DNA from: Brachionus plicatilis
Taxonomy: Eukaryota; Rotifera; Eurotatoria; Ploima; Brachionidae
Length of the DNA stretch: 64,000 nt
Assembly: GCA_010279815.1 (NCBI GenBank)
Contig: QEOQ01000573.1
Location: forward strand, 614,839-678,838
Reading direction: 5' to 3'
Within the stretch, counting starts at the first letter, position 1. Each line of letters starts with the position of its first letter. Positions 32,142-43,369 of the stretch are shown piece after piece. A model generated the notes under the pieces. That model was not told the DNA's origin and made no database searches. It saw only the letters and a program-made list of their open reading frames with translations. Position numbers and translations under genes: made by a program.

Positions 32142-33119
32142 CACTCAAAAGCCCGATATTTTTTATACCTCTAAGGACCGGCGGTGTCAAATTGACACTT
32201 TTTATATAAACCTGCAAAATACTCGACAAATTTTAGGTTTTGTAAAGTTAAAAGGACTAATTTTGGTAAAAAAAAATAAATATTTTATTCTGGATAAATT
32301 TTAAGTCGATTATAGTTCTACATCCTAGTCGAATTTGTACATTGTACGATCAAATTCAGCATATACATATCAAAATTCATCATAAACGCTAATATCTTGG
32401 TATTGTCTATGTTCCTTGTTGCATAGCTGGTTGGTTCGGATCTCTCATTGAAATTAATTTTTTTTCTTAGTGATAAATCTTCTCCATTCTTTAGCTTTGT
32501 CCAAACAACTCCAATTTTTTTTTGTCTTGTCAAGATTTTGGTCCAAGTTTACCCTATTGATTGTACTTTCAATCGAATCAATGACATGTTGGCTTGTATC
32601 ATCCACTTCTTCTTCAAAAAGAATTTTCTATTTCTTTCTTTAGAATCTTCATCAATATCAGCATCAACTTCATCAAATTCATCCAAAAAGTTATGATCGT
32701 CTAAAAAATCCGCATCATCATCATCTGAGGCTATAAATTGAGTGTCATCGGTGTTTCTCAAGGCTTCAAGGGTCTTTAGGCCAGCTTCACTTTTAGACAT
32801 TTCAAATTTTTGACTATTTTATTTACAAATTTTTTTACTTATTTTATTTAAACAGTTTATAATCAATTTTGGCAAAATGTCAATAAAATTATGCAATAAA
32901 TTCAAAAAGTGTCAAATTGACACCGTCGGTCCTTAGAGGTATATTTTTTTTTTTTGCATGAAAATTCAACTTTTTTAATTCAAAATTTCAATTTTTATTT
33001 TTGTTTTTGATACCAAATAAAGTTGGTGAAATAAAATTACCAAAAACTTTTTTCAAAAAAAAAATATCTAAAGATTTATACTCAAAAAGTGTCAAATTGA
33101 CACCGCGGTCCTTTGAGTG
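32142..33119 (-). mobile_element. piggyBac-like remnant B
   Basis: A 978-bp element with ends CACTCAAAAG (left) and CACTCAAAGGACCGCGG (right, reverse complement), flanked by intact TTAA on both sides (32138-32141, 33120-33123). A subterminal block GGACCG(A)CGGTGTCAAATTGA occurs three times: 32174-32200, 32912-32937 (inverted) and 33090-33115 (inverted). Minus-strand ORFs at 32800-32549 and 32533-32318 hold the start of a transposase. The later two thirds, with the catalytic aspartates, are deleted. The end sequence and GTCAAATTGAC palindrome relate it to the 20660 element. Confidence 0.88.
32318..32800 (-). pseudogene. N-terminal fragment of piggyBac transposase
   Basis: 32800-32549 encodes an 83-residue acidic N-terminus (SDDDDADFLDDHNFLDEFD), as is usual for piggyBac transposases. 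In the next minus-strand frame 32533-32318 continues with VWTKLKNGEDL, ILAFMMNFDMYMLNLIV and CTNS. That is a degenerate copy of the PLEAFxLFF...LIVxxTN motif at the start of the DDE_Tnp_1_7 domain. The two frames are separated by a frameshift/stop, and the DDE residues are absent. Confidence 0.75.
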
Positions 33120-33170
33120 TTAAAATTAAAAAAATTCGATTTTATAGCCAAAAAAAATATATAAAAACAT

Positions 33171-33837
33171 TTATTTTGTATTTTGCCCATTAATTTTACC
33201 ATTTTCGTCACGAGGTAGCCTTTTTCTGCTACGTTTCTTTGATGTTAATTGATTTGAACAAGTTTCGAAATTGAAAGTTATTGAAATTTGGGATTTGGCT
33301 GTTTAAATTTTTTAATTTAATTTGGTACAATTGTTTTTATACCAAATTAAAAAGCCAATTTCAATTTGGATTAAATTAAAAAAATTCAAGATTAATATAT
33401 TTTTAATAAGTATTTTAATAAATAAAAATTTTTTAAAAATCCTTTTCATTCAATAACAGTATCAGCTTGACTCAAAGCCAGTCTCATCCAAAACCATATC
33501 ATGACTAAAACTTTTTAAAAATACAACATTTATTGTAATCATTAAATCATTGTGCTGATGAGCTAGACTCTTTTCAATTGAGATCGTTTCAAAATTCAAT
33601 AAAAAATACAATTAAAACTGTTAATTAAATTAAACTTATAAATAATACTTACATTTTCTTTAAGCTCTTTAATTACATAAGGATTATCAGCATATATCAC
33701 TTGATTATCAAGTTCTTTAAGAAAATAAGCAAAATAAATTTTTCTTCTAATTTTTCCTAACTGTTACCCGAATCCACTAGCCAGAGATAATCTTTTTTAT
33801 CAAAAATTCTATAATGAATCGATGCCAAAATGGAACT
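33171..33837 (-). pseudogene. Unrecognised coding-like segments, minus strand
   Basis: Three stretches with protein-like composition lie downstream of the Cys-rich gene: 33837-33757 (HYRIFDKKDYLWLVDSG), 33762-33653 in another frame (KIYFAYFLKELDNQVIYADN, ending at a consensus donor GTAAGT), and 33298-33171 after an acceptor TTTAAACAG (TSKKRSRKRLPRDENGKING, then a stop). A further open stretch around 33590-33455 reads SLAHQHNDLMITINVVF. They may be exons of one decayed gene. The frame break near 33760 suggests loss of function. Family unknown. Confidence 0.4.
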
Positions 33838-33869
33838 AAACGAAAAAATTTAGAAGCAATTAAAAATTT

Positions 33870-34964
33870 TTAATCCAAAATCAACCCAATTTTTGCATGA
33901 TAACTTTTAAAGTATATTTCAGTAGTGAGGTTACCACTGTCCCAATATGTCCTAAAATCTAGATGAGTGAGATCAATTTTAACAACTTCTGGTCTTTCTA
34001 GGAATGGAAACTCAAATTCCACATAATTTTTAGCTTCAATAGTTTTGGGTATGGGAAATATGAAGAATCCAAATTTTTTTTTTATTTCATCAAGATCAAT
34101 GAATTCGTTACTTTTTTCTGGTAATTTGACCATTGATCCAATTTCATTTAATAATAAATCGAGCTTTATGGATTCAGCAACCCAATGTTTTTTAAGACCT
34201 TTCAATTTTTTCTCATCTCTATTTATCAATCTATTTTCAAGCCGCTGGTAGCCTTCTTCGTAATCTTTGATAACTTGTTGTATTCTTTGCGGGGCATCAT
34301 TTATCAATGTATCTTCTATTTTAGAAATATATTCTTTTACACCTAATAAATATTCAAGCTTAATCTGATAGTATTTTGCTCCTATTTCGCTATTCAAATC
34401 ATTGAATTCCTTACGAATTTGGTCAATTAGATCCTGATACAATTGTTTATTTCTTAGGCAACTTTTGACTTGCTTTTTGATTGTATCCACAGTTGTTTCC
34501 GCTACTGTTTTCACAAACAAGTCCAAGTCATCAATGTTGGTTTTAGTTTGACTTGATTTTTTATGCAAGGAAACATATGATGATTTTTTTGTTGGCTCAT
34601 TTATTTTGAAGCGATCTTTATCAGTTCTTATTTTATCCATGAAGCCAATTATCTCAGATCCAAGACATTCAAGTTGAAATTCAGAGACATTTGAATGCAC
34701 TCGATTACATGTTGAGCACATTTGAAGCTTATTGGTAAGAGTTTTTTCCAAGGTGCAGTAATTAAGCATTGTTTTAAACGAGTCATTCAAAAATTTGTTC
34801 TTGGCACAAAATTCACAGTCACCAAGCTTGCAGCGAAAATGATCTATACAATAAAATTCGTAGCATGGTTTCAATAAAATTACACTTTCTTGTAAAAGTT
34901 TTGTTTTACAGTCGATATTGGCGCATTTTATCAGGTTTTCCAAACCACGGAAATCTAGCTTCAT
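33870..34964 (-). CDS. Cys-rich zinc-finger/coiled-coil protein
   Basis: A single-exon frame of 364 aa from ATG 34964. Residues ~14-55 hold a Cys/His cluster (CANIDCKTK, CYEFYCIDHFRC, CEFCAKN) and ~82-90 another (MCSTCNRVH). The pattern suggests two or more zinc sites like a degenerate RING/B-box module, but the spacing does not match C3HC4 RING exactly. Residues ~150-280 are long, charged and helical, probably coiled coil. The C-terminal ~80 residues look globular. The layout resembles the RING/coiled-coil protein at 40449-41541 without clear sequence identity. It may be a TRIM-like ubiquitin ligase or adaptor; no catalytic evidence. Confidence 0.65.
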   Translation of the reverse strand: MKLDFRGLENLIKCANIDCKTKLLQESVILLKPCYEFYCIDHFRCKLGDCEFCAKNKFLNDSFKTMLNYCTLEKTLTNKLQMCSTCNRVHSNVSEFQLECLGSEIIGFMDKIRTDKDRFKINEPTKKSSYVSLHKKSSQTKTNIDDLDLFVKTVAETTVDTIKKQVKSCLRNKQLYQDLIDQIRKEFNDLNSEIGAKYYQIKLEYLLGVKEYISKIEDTLINDAPQRIQQVIKDYEEGYQRLENRLINRDEKKLKGLKKHWVAESIKLDLLLNEIGSMVKLPEKSNEFIDLDEIKKKFGFFIFPIPKTIEAKNYVEFEFPFLERPEVVKIDLTHLDFRTYWDSGNLTTEIYFKSYHAKIGLILD

Positions 34965-37356
34965 ATTTAAATTAAACTCTTAAAAAAAATAGTTAAATTT
35001 AAGTTTTCTAAAAAATGCTTTTAGATGGTAACCTAGAAGAATTAAAAAAAAAGATAAAATTTTTCAAAATTTATTTTAAAAATACTAAGCTTTTAATAAA
35101 TATTTAATATTTCTATTTTTTCACAAATATATATATTTTTTTTAAAAAATAAATAGCAAATGGTATATTTTTTCAGTTTGTTGGAGAAGATAGAACTTCA
35201 TCATCAAAATCCCAGCATATAACGATTAGTGTTGTAAGGATTAAGTTTCATAAATTTTAAATTATTTTTCAAAAACGAATCGAAGTGAAAAATATTTTTT
35301 TTATATCCTTTAAGTTCAATTCAACCGGGAATTTTAGTGTTAAATTAGTGATAAAATTTTCCCAATTTGAACTAATTATTTAACTTAAAATAATTTTTTT
35401 TCTAATATTTAATATTTTCCCCAAAATTTTGCTTAATAACCGTTATGTTTTTTTAAATTTATCAATTTTAAATTTAATTTATAAACCGCCTAATAAAGGC
35501 TTTAACTTTTCAAATTCTTGGCAATTTGTAAATTTATTTTATTTTAGCTTGTATTAAATTTTTAAAAAGGGAGGAAGAGTGTAAACCTCGTATACAAATC
35601 CTTTAACATAGCGATTCGTAAATTCTTTTGTTCCGTATCTTTTTAATATTGAAAAAAAAAATTGTATTGTTGTAGTTAATTCTTCAGATCTTCAAAGAAT
35701 TAGGGAGAAAAAATCTAAAAGAGCCTAACATTTTTAATTTTTGTTCGTATTTTTTGATTTTATATTTATTGAAAAGAAAATGGTTTCGCTTAAAATTTAC
35801 CCTAATTTTGATAAATTTTTTGAAAACAATTATTTTACTATGATTTAACAATTTCATCATATACCCAAAAAAACCTTTTAATTAAAGCTTCCTAGTTAAA
35901 AGTTGAACGATACATTACTTTCCTGAAGTACATCGACAAAAATTAATTAAGAGTATTGTTTGAATATTGTTATTTGGTTTATAATAATGGATTAATATTA
36001 TATTATCAGTATTATTTTTCAAGAATTCTTATTTCTTGAATCTTAGACAGATTTCATTTAATACAAAAAATTTGAAAAAATTTTTTTAAAATTAAATATT
36101 TTTTAGAAAAGAGTTGGTCTAATCGACGAAATATTCAATCATCATGAATTATAATATCCTAAATTTAAATTCAAATATTTACTATTTTATAATTTCAATC
36201 AGAATAAGCTTTAAGAAATTAGACAAACTTATTTTCAATTTGTTAAATTTAAAAAATAAATATTTTTTTAATTGCTAATCTTAAATAAATGTCAATTAAG
36301 TTTAAATTCATATGTTAGCATCGCATTCATCTCAATCTTCAATAGGATCATTTCATATTGACTTTATTTTTTACTTCCATAATTAAGAAAATGACAACTG
36401 AATTTGTCAAAATTCTTTAAAATCTTTTGTTAAATTCAAGCTCTTACTGAAAGTTTTCAGTATTCATTTGAAAGTTATCAAATAGTGCCAACATAAAATT
36501 AACTCTCAAATGCGATCGTTTAAAATGAGAACTTGAACACCTCAAAATTTTTTTAAATGAAAATAAAATATAAATTTGATTAATTTCGTTTGAAAAGTTT
36601 AAAGTCATTATTAATTATCATGTGAAAAAATTTGTGTTTTCTAGTTTTACGATTTTTAACCGCTTCTATCACTCATTAATTTCCAGATTATTTTGTTTTT
36701 ATTTTATTATTCAATTTTAAGTCCCTATGAAAAATTGAATTTATAAATAAAAAATAAAAAAATGAGATATAGTTAAATAGAAAAGTTAAATTACTAAATT
36801 TAAAAGAGTCCTATTGTGAGCTTTACTAAAATACTGGTGATAGAGTCCGTAAATCATTTTTTAAAGATAAAATTTTTTTAATTATATCTCTTTTTTCATT
36901 TGGTCATGAACGTTCTTTTTATATGAACAAAATTTGTTCAAATAACATAAGTTCTGAATATCAATATACATATAAAGATAAATAATTTTCTCTCAAAAAG
37001 GAAAAACTTAGTAAAGTTTCGCGTTAATTATCAATTTAAAAATTTTATTTAAAATTTTTAAACGGTCAGAATTGACGATTGATAAATTCTAATGAATAAA
37101 ATTAACATTTTTCTAATATTGAATTAGATAATAGCTTTAGTTTTAAAGTCAAATTTTGAAGATATTTTTTTAACAAAAGCATGATTTAAAAAGGTGATTT
37201 AAATAACATTTTAAAAAATACAGTTATTTTTTTAAGAAGATATAAATATTAAATATTGGTATTAAAATATTTTTAATTTAGATAGTCTCTTATTTAGTAT
37301 TCCGATATAAATTTACCTTGATATTATTTAAAAGCATAAAATTTTTTTTCTGAATC
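34965..37356. other. Intergenic with one duplicated short ORF
   Basis: AT-rich DNA. The only notable item is the ~75-bp block at 35764-35840 repeated at 40175-40253. No other gene-like frame was seen. The right part should contain the promoter of the glycosyltransferase at 37357. Confidence 0.4.
35764..35848 (+). repeat. Conserved short ORF, copy 1
   Basis: This block contains ATG (35780) followed by a 22-codon frame beginning MVSLKIYPNFDKFFENNYF. It matches 40175-40253, 4.4 kb away in the same orientation, with only a few substitutions over ~68 nt. The block covers the ATG and ~19 codons and diverges afterwards. Confidence 0.7.
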
Positions 37357-38499
37357 ATGAATTTCGATTATATTCTTCAAAAGAAAAAAATTATTTTCGT
37401 CTTTTTAATATTTATTTTTGTTAGTATTTTTTATTTTCAAAGTGGACTATTGAAATTTCCTGTTTTGGATGCTAAGATTTCCAATAAATTTATTCAATTT
37501 GAATGTACAAGATCAGGCGAGTTGTGTGGAGGATGGGGTGATCGATTGAAAGGAATTTTATCAACATATGCCATCTCAATGATTATTGACCGAAAGTTTA
37601 CCATTAAAATGACCAGAGATTGTGATTTAAGAAGAATTTTGGAGCCAAATGAAATAAATTGGGATCATGAACAAGTTCCTCTAAAAGTTAAAAGTAAACA
37701 AATAAACATTGGATGGGAATTTTCCTTTTATGATATCTTTAGGAATGACATTTCACTGTTTACAAACAACGAAGATACTCCGCTAATTAAAGTTAAAGCG
37801 GGAATCCAATTTGCAAATGTTCTTCGCGAGAATAAAAACTTAAAGCAAAAAATAGAGAGTTTGGGCTACAAAGTAAACCAATTTCATATTGTCCATTCAT
37901 TGCATAAATGGTATAATCAGCTCTTTAAATTAAATAAAGAGTCCCAAAAAAAATATGAATGGTATCTCAGACGCCTTAAGCCAAATCTTAGAACTAAACT
38001 AATCTGTGTACAAATAAGAACTGGTGATCCAGATTCAGCTCAAAGAAGAGACTATTACACTCGTAAAGAATATTGGCGTTTTATAGATGAAAATTTTTTA
38101 AATTCTAGTGACTATGATAAATACAAAATTTTTGTCACAAGTGATTATGAGCCAGTTAAAGAGGAGGCTCAAAGCTATTTTCCTAAAAATGAAGTAATTT
38201 ACAATGAAAATTCTAGTTTTCACATTGATAAGCAGGGTGACAAAGAGTGTAAAGGATTAGAATCTGTCATATTCGATTTTCATATGATGCAAAATTGTGA
38301 CATTGGAGTTATCAGTCATTCCGGGTATGGACTTTTGGCGCTTTTAAATAGGCCTGATCCTTTCAAAGAACTGTATGTTTATTCCAAAGAACATAAGCAT
38401 CGAAAAGTAACACACAATAACCAAGCCAGTTATTATTCACCATGGAAAAATTTGACTTGGATTAAATTTTCAAAACTGGGCGACATAATATTTTTTTAG
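37357..38499 (+). CDS. Golgi fucosyltransferase-like glycosyltransferase
   Basis: A single-exon protein of 380 aa. Residues ~10-32 form a signal anchor after a short basic N-terminus (KKK), giving the type II topology of Golgi glycosyltransferases. GELCGGWGDRLKGI at ~57-70 resembles the G-x-GD-R loop near the N-terminus of GDP-fucose-using GT-B enzymes. CVQIRTGDP at ~217-225 corresponds to the H/Q-x-R-x-GD motif that binds the GDP-fucose phosphates in alpha-1,2- and alpha-1,6-fucosyltransferases. IGVISHSGYGLLAL at ~319-332 matches the S-x-x-G-x-x-A motif of the same fold. It probably transfers fucose, or another GDP-sugar, onto secreted glycans. Linkage is not predictable. An N-glycosylation site occurs at NSSDY. 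Confidence 0.65.
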   Translation: MNFDYILQKKKIIFVFLIFIFVSIFYFQSGLLKFPVLDAKISNKFIQFECTRSGELCGGWGDRLKGILSTYAISMIIDRKFTIKMTRDCDLRRILEPNEINWDHEQVPLKVKSKQINIGWEFSFYDIFRNDISLFTNNEDTPLIKVKAGIQFANVLRENKNLKQKIESLGYKVNQFHIVHSLHKWYNQLFKLNKESQKKYEWYLRRLKPNLRTKLICVQIRTGDPDSAQRRDYYTRKEYWRFIDENFLNSSDYDKYKIFVTSDYEPVKEEAQSYFPKNEVIYNENSSFHIDKQGDKECKGLESVIFDFHMMQNCDIGVISHSGYGLLALLNRPDPFKELYVYSKEHKHRKVTHNNQASYYSPWKNLTWIKFSKLGDIIFF

Positions 38500-38518
38500 A
38501 AAAGAAATTCAATTTTTA

Positions 38519-38796
38519 AAAGTTGTTTAAAAGTCCCAAAAAAAAGTCTAAGTCCAGAATTTTTTTTAAAATTTACTAGATCAGGCTTCATATCAAAAAA
38601 TTTACATACTCTTGTGTAATCTAATGCAATAGATATGCCATATCAGAATTTATCAGAATTGTATTGCAATTTTAGCATTAATTTCTGCTTCAGTACTCAA
38701 AATTTTAATGTCTGGACTCGGACTTCTGAATGAAAATTTAAAAAAAAAAGTCAGGACTTGGAATTGACTTGAGACTTTTGACTTTTAAACAACTTT
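38519..38796. mobile_element. MITE with AAAGTTGTTTAAAAGTC termini
   Basis: A 278-bp element immediately after the glycosyltransferase stop. Perfect 17-bp ends AAAGTTGTTTAAAAGTC (inverted), then more loosely paired AAGTCTAAGTCCAG blocks. Non-coding. The end sequence (TTTAAAAGTC...AAGTC...AAGTCC) recurs at 57085-57120 and 57325-57355. Confidence 0.8.
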
Positions 38797-39499
38797 GGTA
38801 ATACTGGTAATACTGGTGCTACTTTTATTATATTAAATTTCTTATTACTTAATTTTTTATCTGCTATAACTTTAAATATTAATTATTAAATAAAATATTT
38901 CAAAATAAATTAATTTTTTTGTTTTAAAAACAAGAAAAAAAATTTTTTTATCATTAATAGATAAAGAAGCAGTTCTTTTGTAATTAATTGAAGAGTTTTT
39001 TTATAAAATAGATTGTAATGTTAAATTAATCTTTAAAAAGCTTTATTTGGATTAAAATTCTTTGAATGGTAAAATTTGGTAAAACTCTTAAACCAACTCA
39101 TTGATCGATTCGATCGATCTTTTGAATGAAACTGTTAGCAAGAAGCTTAATCAATATTAATGAAAAAAATTTTTGTCTGATTTTGACAAAGCTTAAAACT
39201 TAATATTTAAATAGAAAATATTTTAATATTGATTTAAAAATTTTATATTCAAGTAAATAAAATTTAAATACAACATTTAAAGAAATTTTAATCATTTAAA
39301 GAATTAAAATTTACTTTTCGAAATATATTTTACTAAGTGGATATTTGGGTAAAATATTTTTTAATTCCAAGTCACCTTAATTATAGGCATCTAATAGAAA
39401 TACACTAAATAAATGAAAAAAATTTAAATTTTTTTGTAACCTTTTTTAAAAACCTTTATTGAATAAAGTAAATTAAATAATTAAATAACTCTCTTTTAG

Positions 39500-39655
39500 A
39501 AATATATATTATTTGAAAGACAAAGTGATCAAGGTGTAATAAGGCTAAATTATATTAGAAAAATACAACATATTGATGGATATTTGTATTCCTACACATT
39601 GAATGTATTACCAAAATACTCAGTGAATAATGGAGACCTAGAAACGCAATCATGA
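39500..39655 (+). CDS. Orphan terminal exon of an unrecognised gene
   Basis: After the acceptor TCTCTTTTAG lies a 156-nt phase-0 stretch encoding 51 residues of good complexity (FERQSDQGVIRLNYIRKIQH, then YSYTLNVLPKYSVNNGD), ending in TGA. A further frame after it (LEKSIVEQKNLLNFNSVCKY) may mean the stop is a frameshift product. No upstream exon was found in the AT-rich DNA to the left. It could be the remnant of a duplicated gene. Confidence 0.4.
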   Translation, partial: KYILFERQSDQGVIRLNYIRKIQHIDGYLYSYTLNVLPKYSVNNGDLETQS

Positions 39656-40174
39656 AAAACTTGAAAAGTCCATTGTGGAGCAAAAGAATTTGTTAAATTT
39701 TAATTCTGTCTGCAAATACTAAGTATTTTTTGTAAAATATTTATGTGATTATAAAAATCAAAAGTAAAAATAAGTTAACGGGTTCGGACTTTTGGCACTA
39801 TTTAATTTCAAGCCCTAACAAATTCAAAAAACAAATTATAATTATAATACATAAAATATATTATAATTTAATTTTATAATTAATTTTTAAATATATTTAA
39901 TATTTAAAAAAAAAATTGAATATTTTTCAACATAAGTCATTTTCATTGCATACAATCCTTTTATTTCTTAAGGTAAAGGTACATGACTCTCTTAGAAAGA
40001 AAATACGGTAATTAAATTTTATTAAAATCTATTAAATTTAATAAAGCAACTGTTAAACTTTAATTTTTTTCTATATTGAATTGTACACAATAGTTTCAGT
40101 GAATTAAAATCTCAATGGCTATCTGGTCAAAATTTAAATCATAAAAACCTTCTTTAATCAATTTCTAAATTTAA

Positions 40175-40253
40175 ATAAATTTATTGAAAAGCAAATGGTT
40201 CCGCTTAAAATTTACCCTAATTTTGATAAATTTTTTGAAAACAATTATTTTAT
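40175..40253 (+). repeat. Conserved short ORF, copy 2
   Basis: Nearly identical to 35764-35840. ATG at 40195 opens MVPLKIYPNFDKFFENNYF, and the frames diverge after residue 19. It lies 196 bp past the 3' end of the RING gene, in the opposite orientation to it. Confidence 0.7.
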
Positions 40254-40448
40254 TCATAGTGTTTTTTGAATTTGAAAATTTGTCTTTTAAAAAATAATAA
40301 TAATAAAATTTAAACGAGTGTTACCAGAAGCTTACATTTTACATGGTCTTTTGAGAAATTTTCGTTGTTTTTGAGTTTCAATTCAATAAATTTATTTTCT
40401 CTTAATTTAGAAAAAAATCAAAAATTTTTTAAAATTTTGATTAAATTT

Positions 40449-41541
40449 TTACTTTGAATGTTCAGGAAAATGCAAACTAAATTCAAGATATTCTTGATCA
40501 TTATAATTTTTCGATTCAGCGAGAATTTCTATTTCATAATTTGGTTTAACAAGAATTTTTTTTGAATTCTTATAATTAATCAATTCCGGATTGTCTTTTT
40601 GGTTCAATTTAAAATTCATTTTTATAATGAAATACTGAAAATGGTCTAAATAGGAAATTTTAATTATTTTTTAAAATTTTTTTAAATTTTTGCTCACGGA
40701 TAATTGTTCCGTTTTCTTGTATTTCAATCACCTTAAAAAAAATTAAATTTTGTTTACAATCTTAAAGTTCTTAAAATACTTCATTTCTCATTATAGTTTT
40801 ATCTAATAAGCTAAATTGATCTGAATTATCATTGTTTATTTCGAATGAAAAATTCCTAATATAGTAATCAAATTTTTCGCTGCTGGTATTCACAATAGCC
40901 GAAGAAACGCTATCTAATTTTTTATAATTTTTAATAAATTGTTTGTAATTATTTTTATTCACTATTTTTGGATTAGAATGAAAAAAAGAAAGCAAATTAT
41001 CGAATTCTTTTATCAATTGGGGATCGAATATTTCCTTATTTTTAATTTTTTCACATACTCTGTATTTTTCTTGCTGCAAAATTTTGATCAAATAGTGAGA
41101 GTAATTTTTTATTTGATCCAATTGTGAAGTCAAGTGATCATTTAATTTTTTAAGTTGCAGGTTAAGTTCGACTAAAATTTGTTCCTTTTCTGTATCCACC
41201 AAATTTTCAAGAGAATCGAAATCAAAAGTTTTAATTTTAAATTGTAGTTTAAATTTGTATCTCAAATTTCTTATCTTTTCAAGCCATTCGATGAATTTTT
41301 TCTCCACTTCAGGATCATTGTCTCTTTTATAGTAATTTTCAAAAATATTGGATCTTCCAATAGTGCTGAAATAATGAAATTTATTGCAGTAAAAACAAAG
41401 AATGCTAAGGGTTTCTGACGGCTCCAAGATTTGTGGTGATACTAAATGCCTTGTGCAGCAAGTAAAGCCACATGGTAACTCGATTGGATCTTCTAAAATT
41501 CTATTACAAATTAAGCATTCAAACTGGTCTATTTTTAGCAT
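40449..41541 (-). CDS. RING-finger coiled-coil protein
   Basis: Three exons: 41541-40780, 40731-40698, 40645-40449. Introns of 48 and 52 bp (GTATTT...TTTTTTTTAAG; GTGAGC...TATTTAG) join in phase, giving 993 nt and 330 aa. Residues 9-53 are a RING-type module: CLICNRILEDPIELPCGF, CCTRH, CFYCNKFH. That covers the first Cys pair, a PIELPCGFTCC core typical of RING ligases, and a last Cys pair. Residues ~75-200 are Lys/Glu/Leu-rich helical coiled coil (LNLQLKKLNDHLTSQL). The tail (KMNFKLNQKD, KPNYEIEILAESKNY, HFPEHSK) is a small globular end. It is probably a TRIM-like E3 ubiquitin ligase. An acceptor GATTTAGTTTTAG ends two bases before the ATG. Confidence 0.8.
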
Positions 41542-43369
41542 CTCTAAAACTAAATCAAAATTCTCTTGTATTTCTTTTATAAATTTAAATAATTAACTTG
41601 GAGATTTTATGAAAAAATCAAAATTGTCTCTAGTCTAAATAAATTTTTTAATTTTATCTTAAGCTACAGTATCAAATAAAATTAATAAAAAAAAATGGCC
41701 TTCGATCTTCAATAAGGGAAAATTAAAATTGAATTAAATGAAGTACCTAATGATGTTTGAGTATAAATAAACACTGTTATAAATGCTGTCAATTGCGAAC
41801 CAATATTCTGGTCAATTTTGAAAGTATTTGTAATGACTTGTTAATTTTATTTTATTAATATCTATGATTATAATATCAATATTGCTAAATGTTTCATATA
41901 AAGTTTTGAGTCAAGTCGATAATGTTATCAGGTGATAACATAATATGTTATCATTTGATACCATACCGGTAAATTATTATCAGCGTTTTATGTTATCAAA
42001 AAGAGTATTTTAGATTTAATGATTAAATATCCCAATTGTAAGATAAAAACATCAAGTTCATCTTTTTCGATTGTATTTGACTCCATTAAAAATTGTTTTA
42101 AATGTTGTATTGAAAAAAAAAATTTTAAGTAAAATAACCACTTTTTTTGATCAATATTTTTTTGAAATTTATTTTTATTTTAATGTAGTTAGTAAAGTTA
42201 GTAGCTGTGGTAACTAAGGATTCTAAGAAAATTATGTTAAATAATTGGTTAAATTTTTCGTCTTCTATTAAAGAAATGTATCAAAATTTTAATTTTACGT
42301 GAAAAAACTGTGTTGAAAATAAAAAATTTTCAGAATAAATGCAAATTTTTTCAATACAACATTTATCAAAATAATTTTATAAATCATATAACTTTACAAT
42401 AAATAAAATCAAGAATATGATTTTTTAATTTTTTTATTAAAACTATAATTCCTTATATTTTACTCAATATATTAAATATTATTAAGATTTTATTATTTTA
42501 ATATGGTAAATAGATTTACCAATGTTTAAAAATTTTCCAGTTATATATTAACCTTTAAACTTACACCCTATGAAAAAATGGTCAGCTCCTTATCGAAATT
42601 CCAATTCTGAAAGATTAAATTGGTATGTACTTAAAATAAGAAAACAAGTCAGAACGATTCTTAATTTGCTTTCTGGAAACGAAATGGTTGAAATTTTAAT
42701 TCATAAATTTTAATTTTCAAGTAATATTTTATTTTAACGCTTCTAATAAGATATCATGTAACAAAAAATAACTAAAAAAGCTTCCATGGAAATATATGAA
42801 AATGCTTTAAAAAATATGTTTAAAATGTTAAAATTAGTGTAAAATTTTTTAAATTTTTTAAATTAAAATTATATCATGTTTTTTATTTGAATAATTCATA
42901 CACAATAAATAATAATAAAAAAATTTATTTTAATAAAATAATTAATTGGTCCGCTGATCGCCGTATTTTTCCGAAAATTCTGTATAATAATAATTGAATT
43001 CCTTATAAAAGTAAATTTTATTCAAGTTTTATAAAAAAAAATTTTCTTAACGATATTTTTAGATTTAATATTATTATTGGCATCAAAATATTTCCAATTT
43101 CAAAAAAATTCGTATTTTCTTTAAGATTTTTTGTTCCAAAAGGAAAAGAAGCGTTAATAATGTTTCTTTATAGACTATGTTGAGACTCAGAAAAAAATTT
43201 AAATAAGATTTAAAAAAAAACAATATAAAGCCTTAAAATAATGTAATTTGAATCCATTATCCGAGAAATCGGGATTATAAATCAGGAAAGATGTTAAATT
43301 TCAAATTTATGTTTCTGAACTTTACTAATAAAATTAAAAATAGCCAAAAATTAAAAACTACAAAACTAA
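41542..43369. other. Intergenic, no gene seen
   Basis: AT-rich DNA upstream of the RING gene. A cluster of TGTTATCA/TGATAACA palindromes at ~41926-41998 is the only structured element. A weak ORF at 43291-43632 overlaps the left inverted arm and is dealt with there. Confidence 0.4.
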
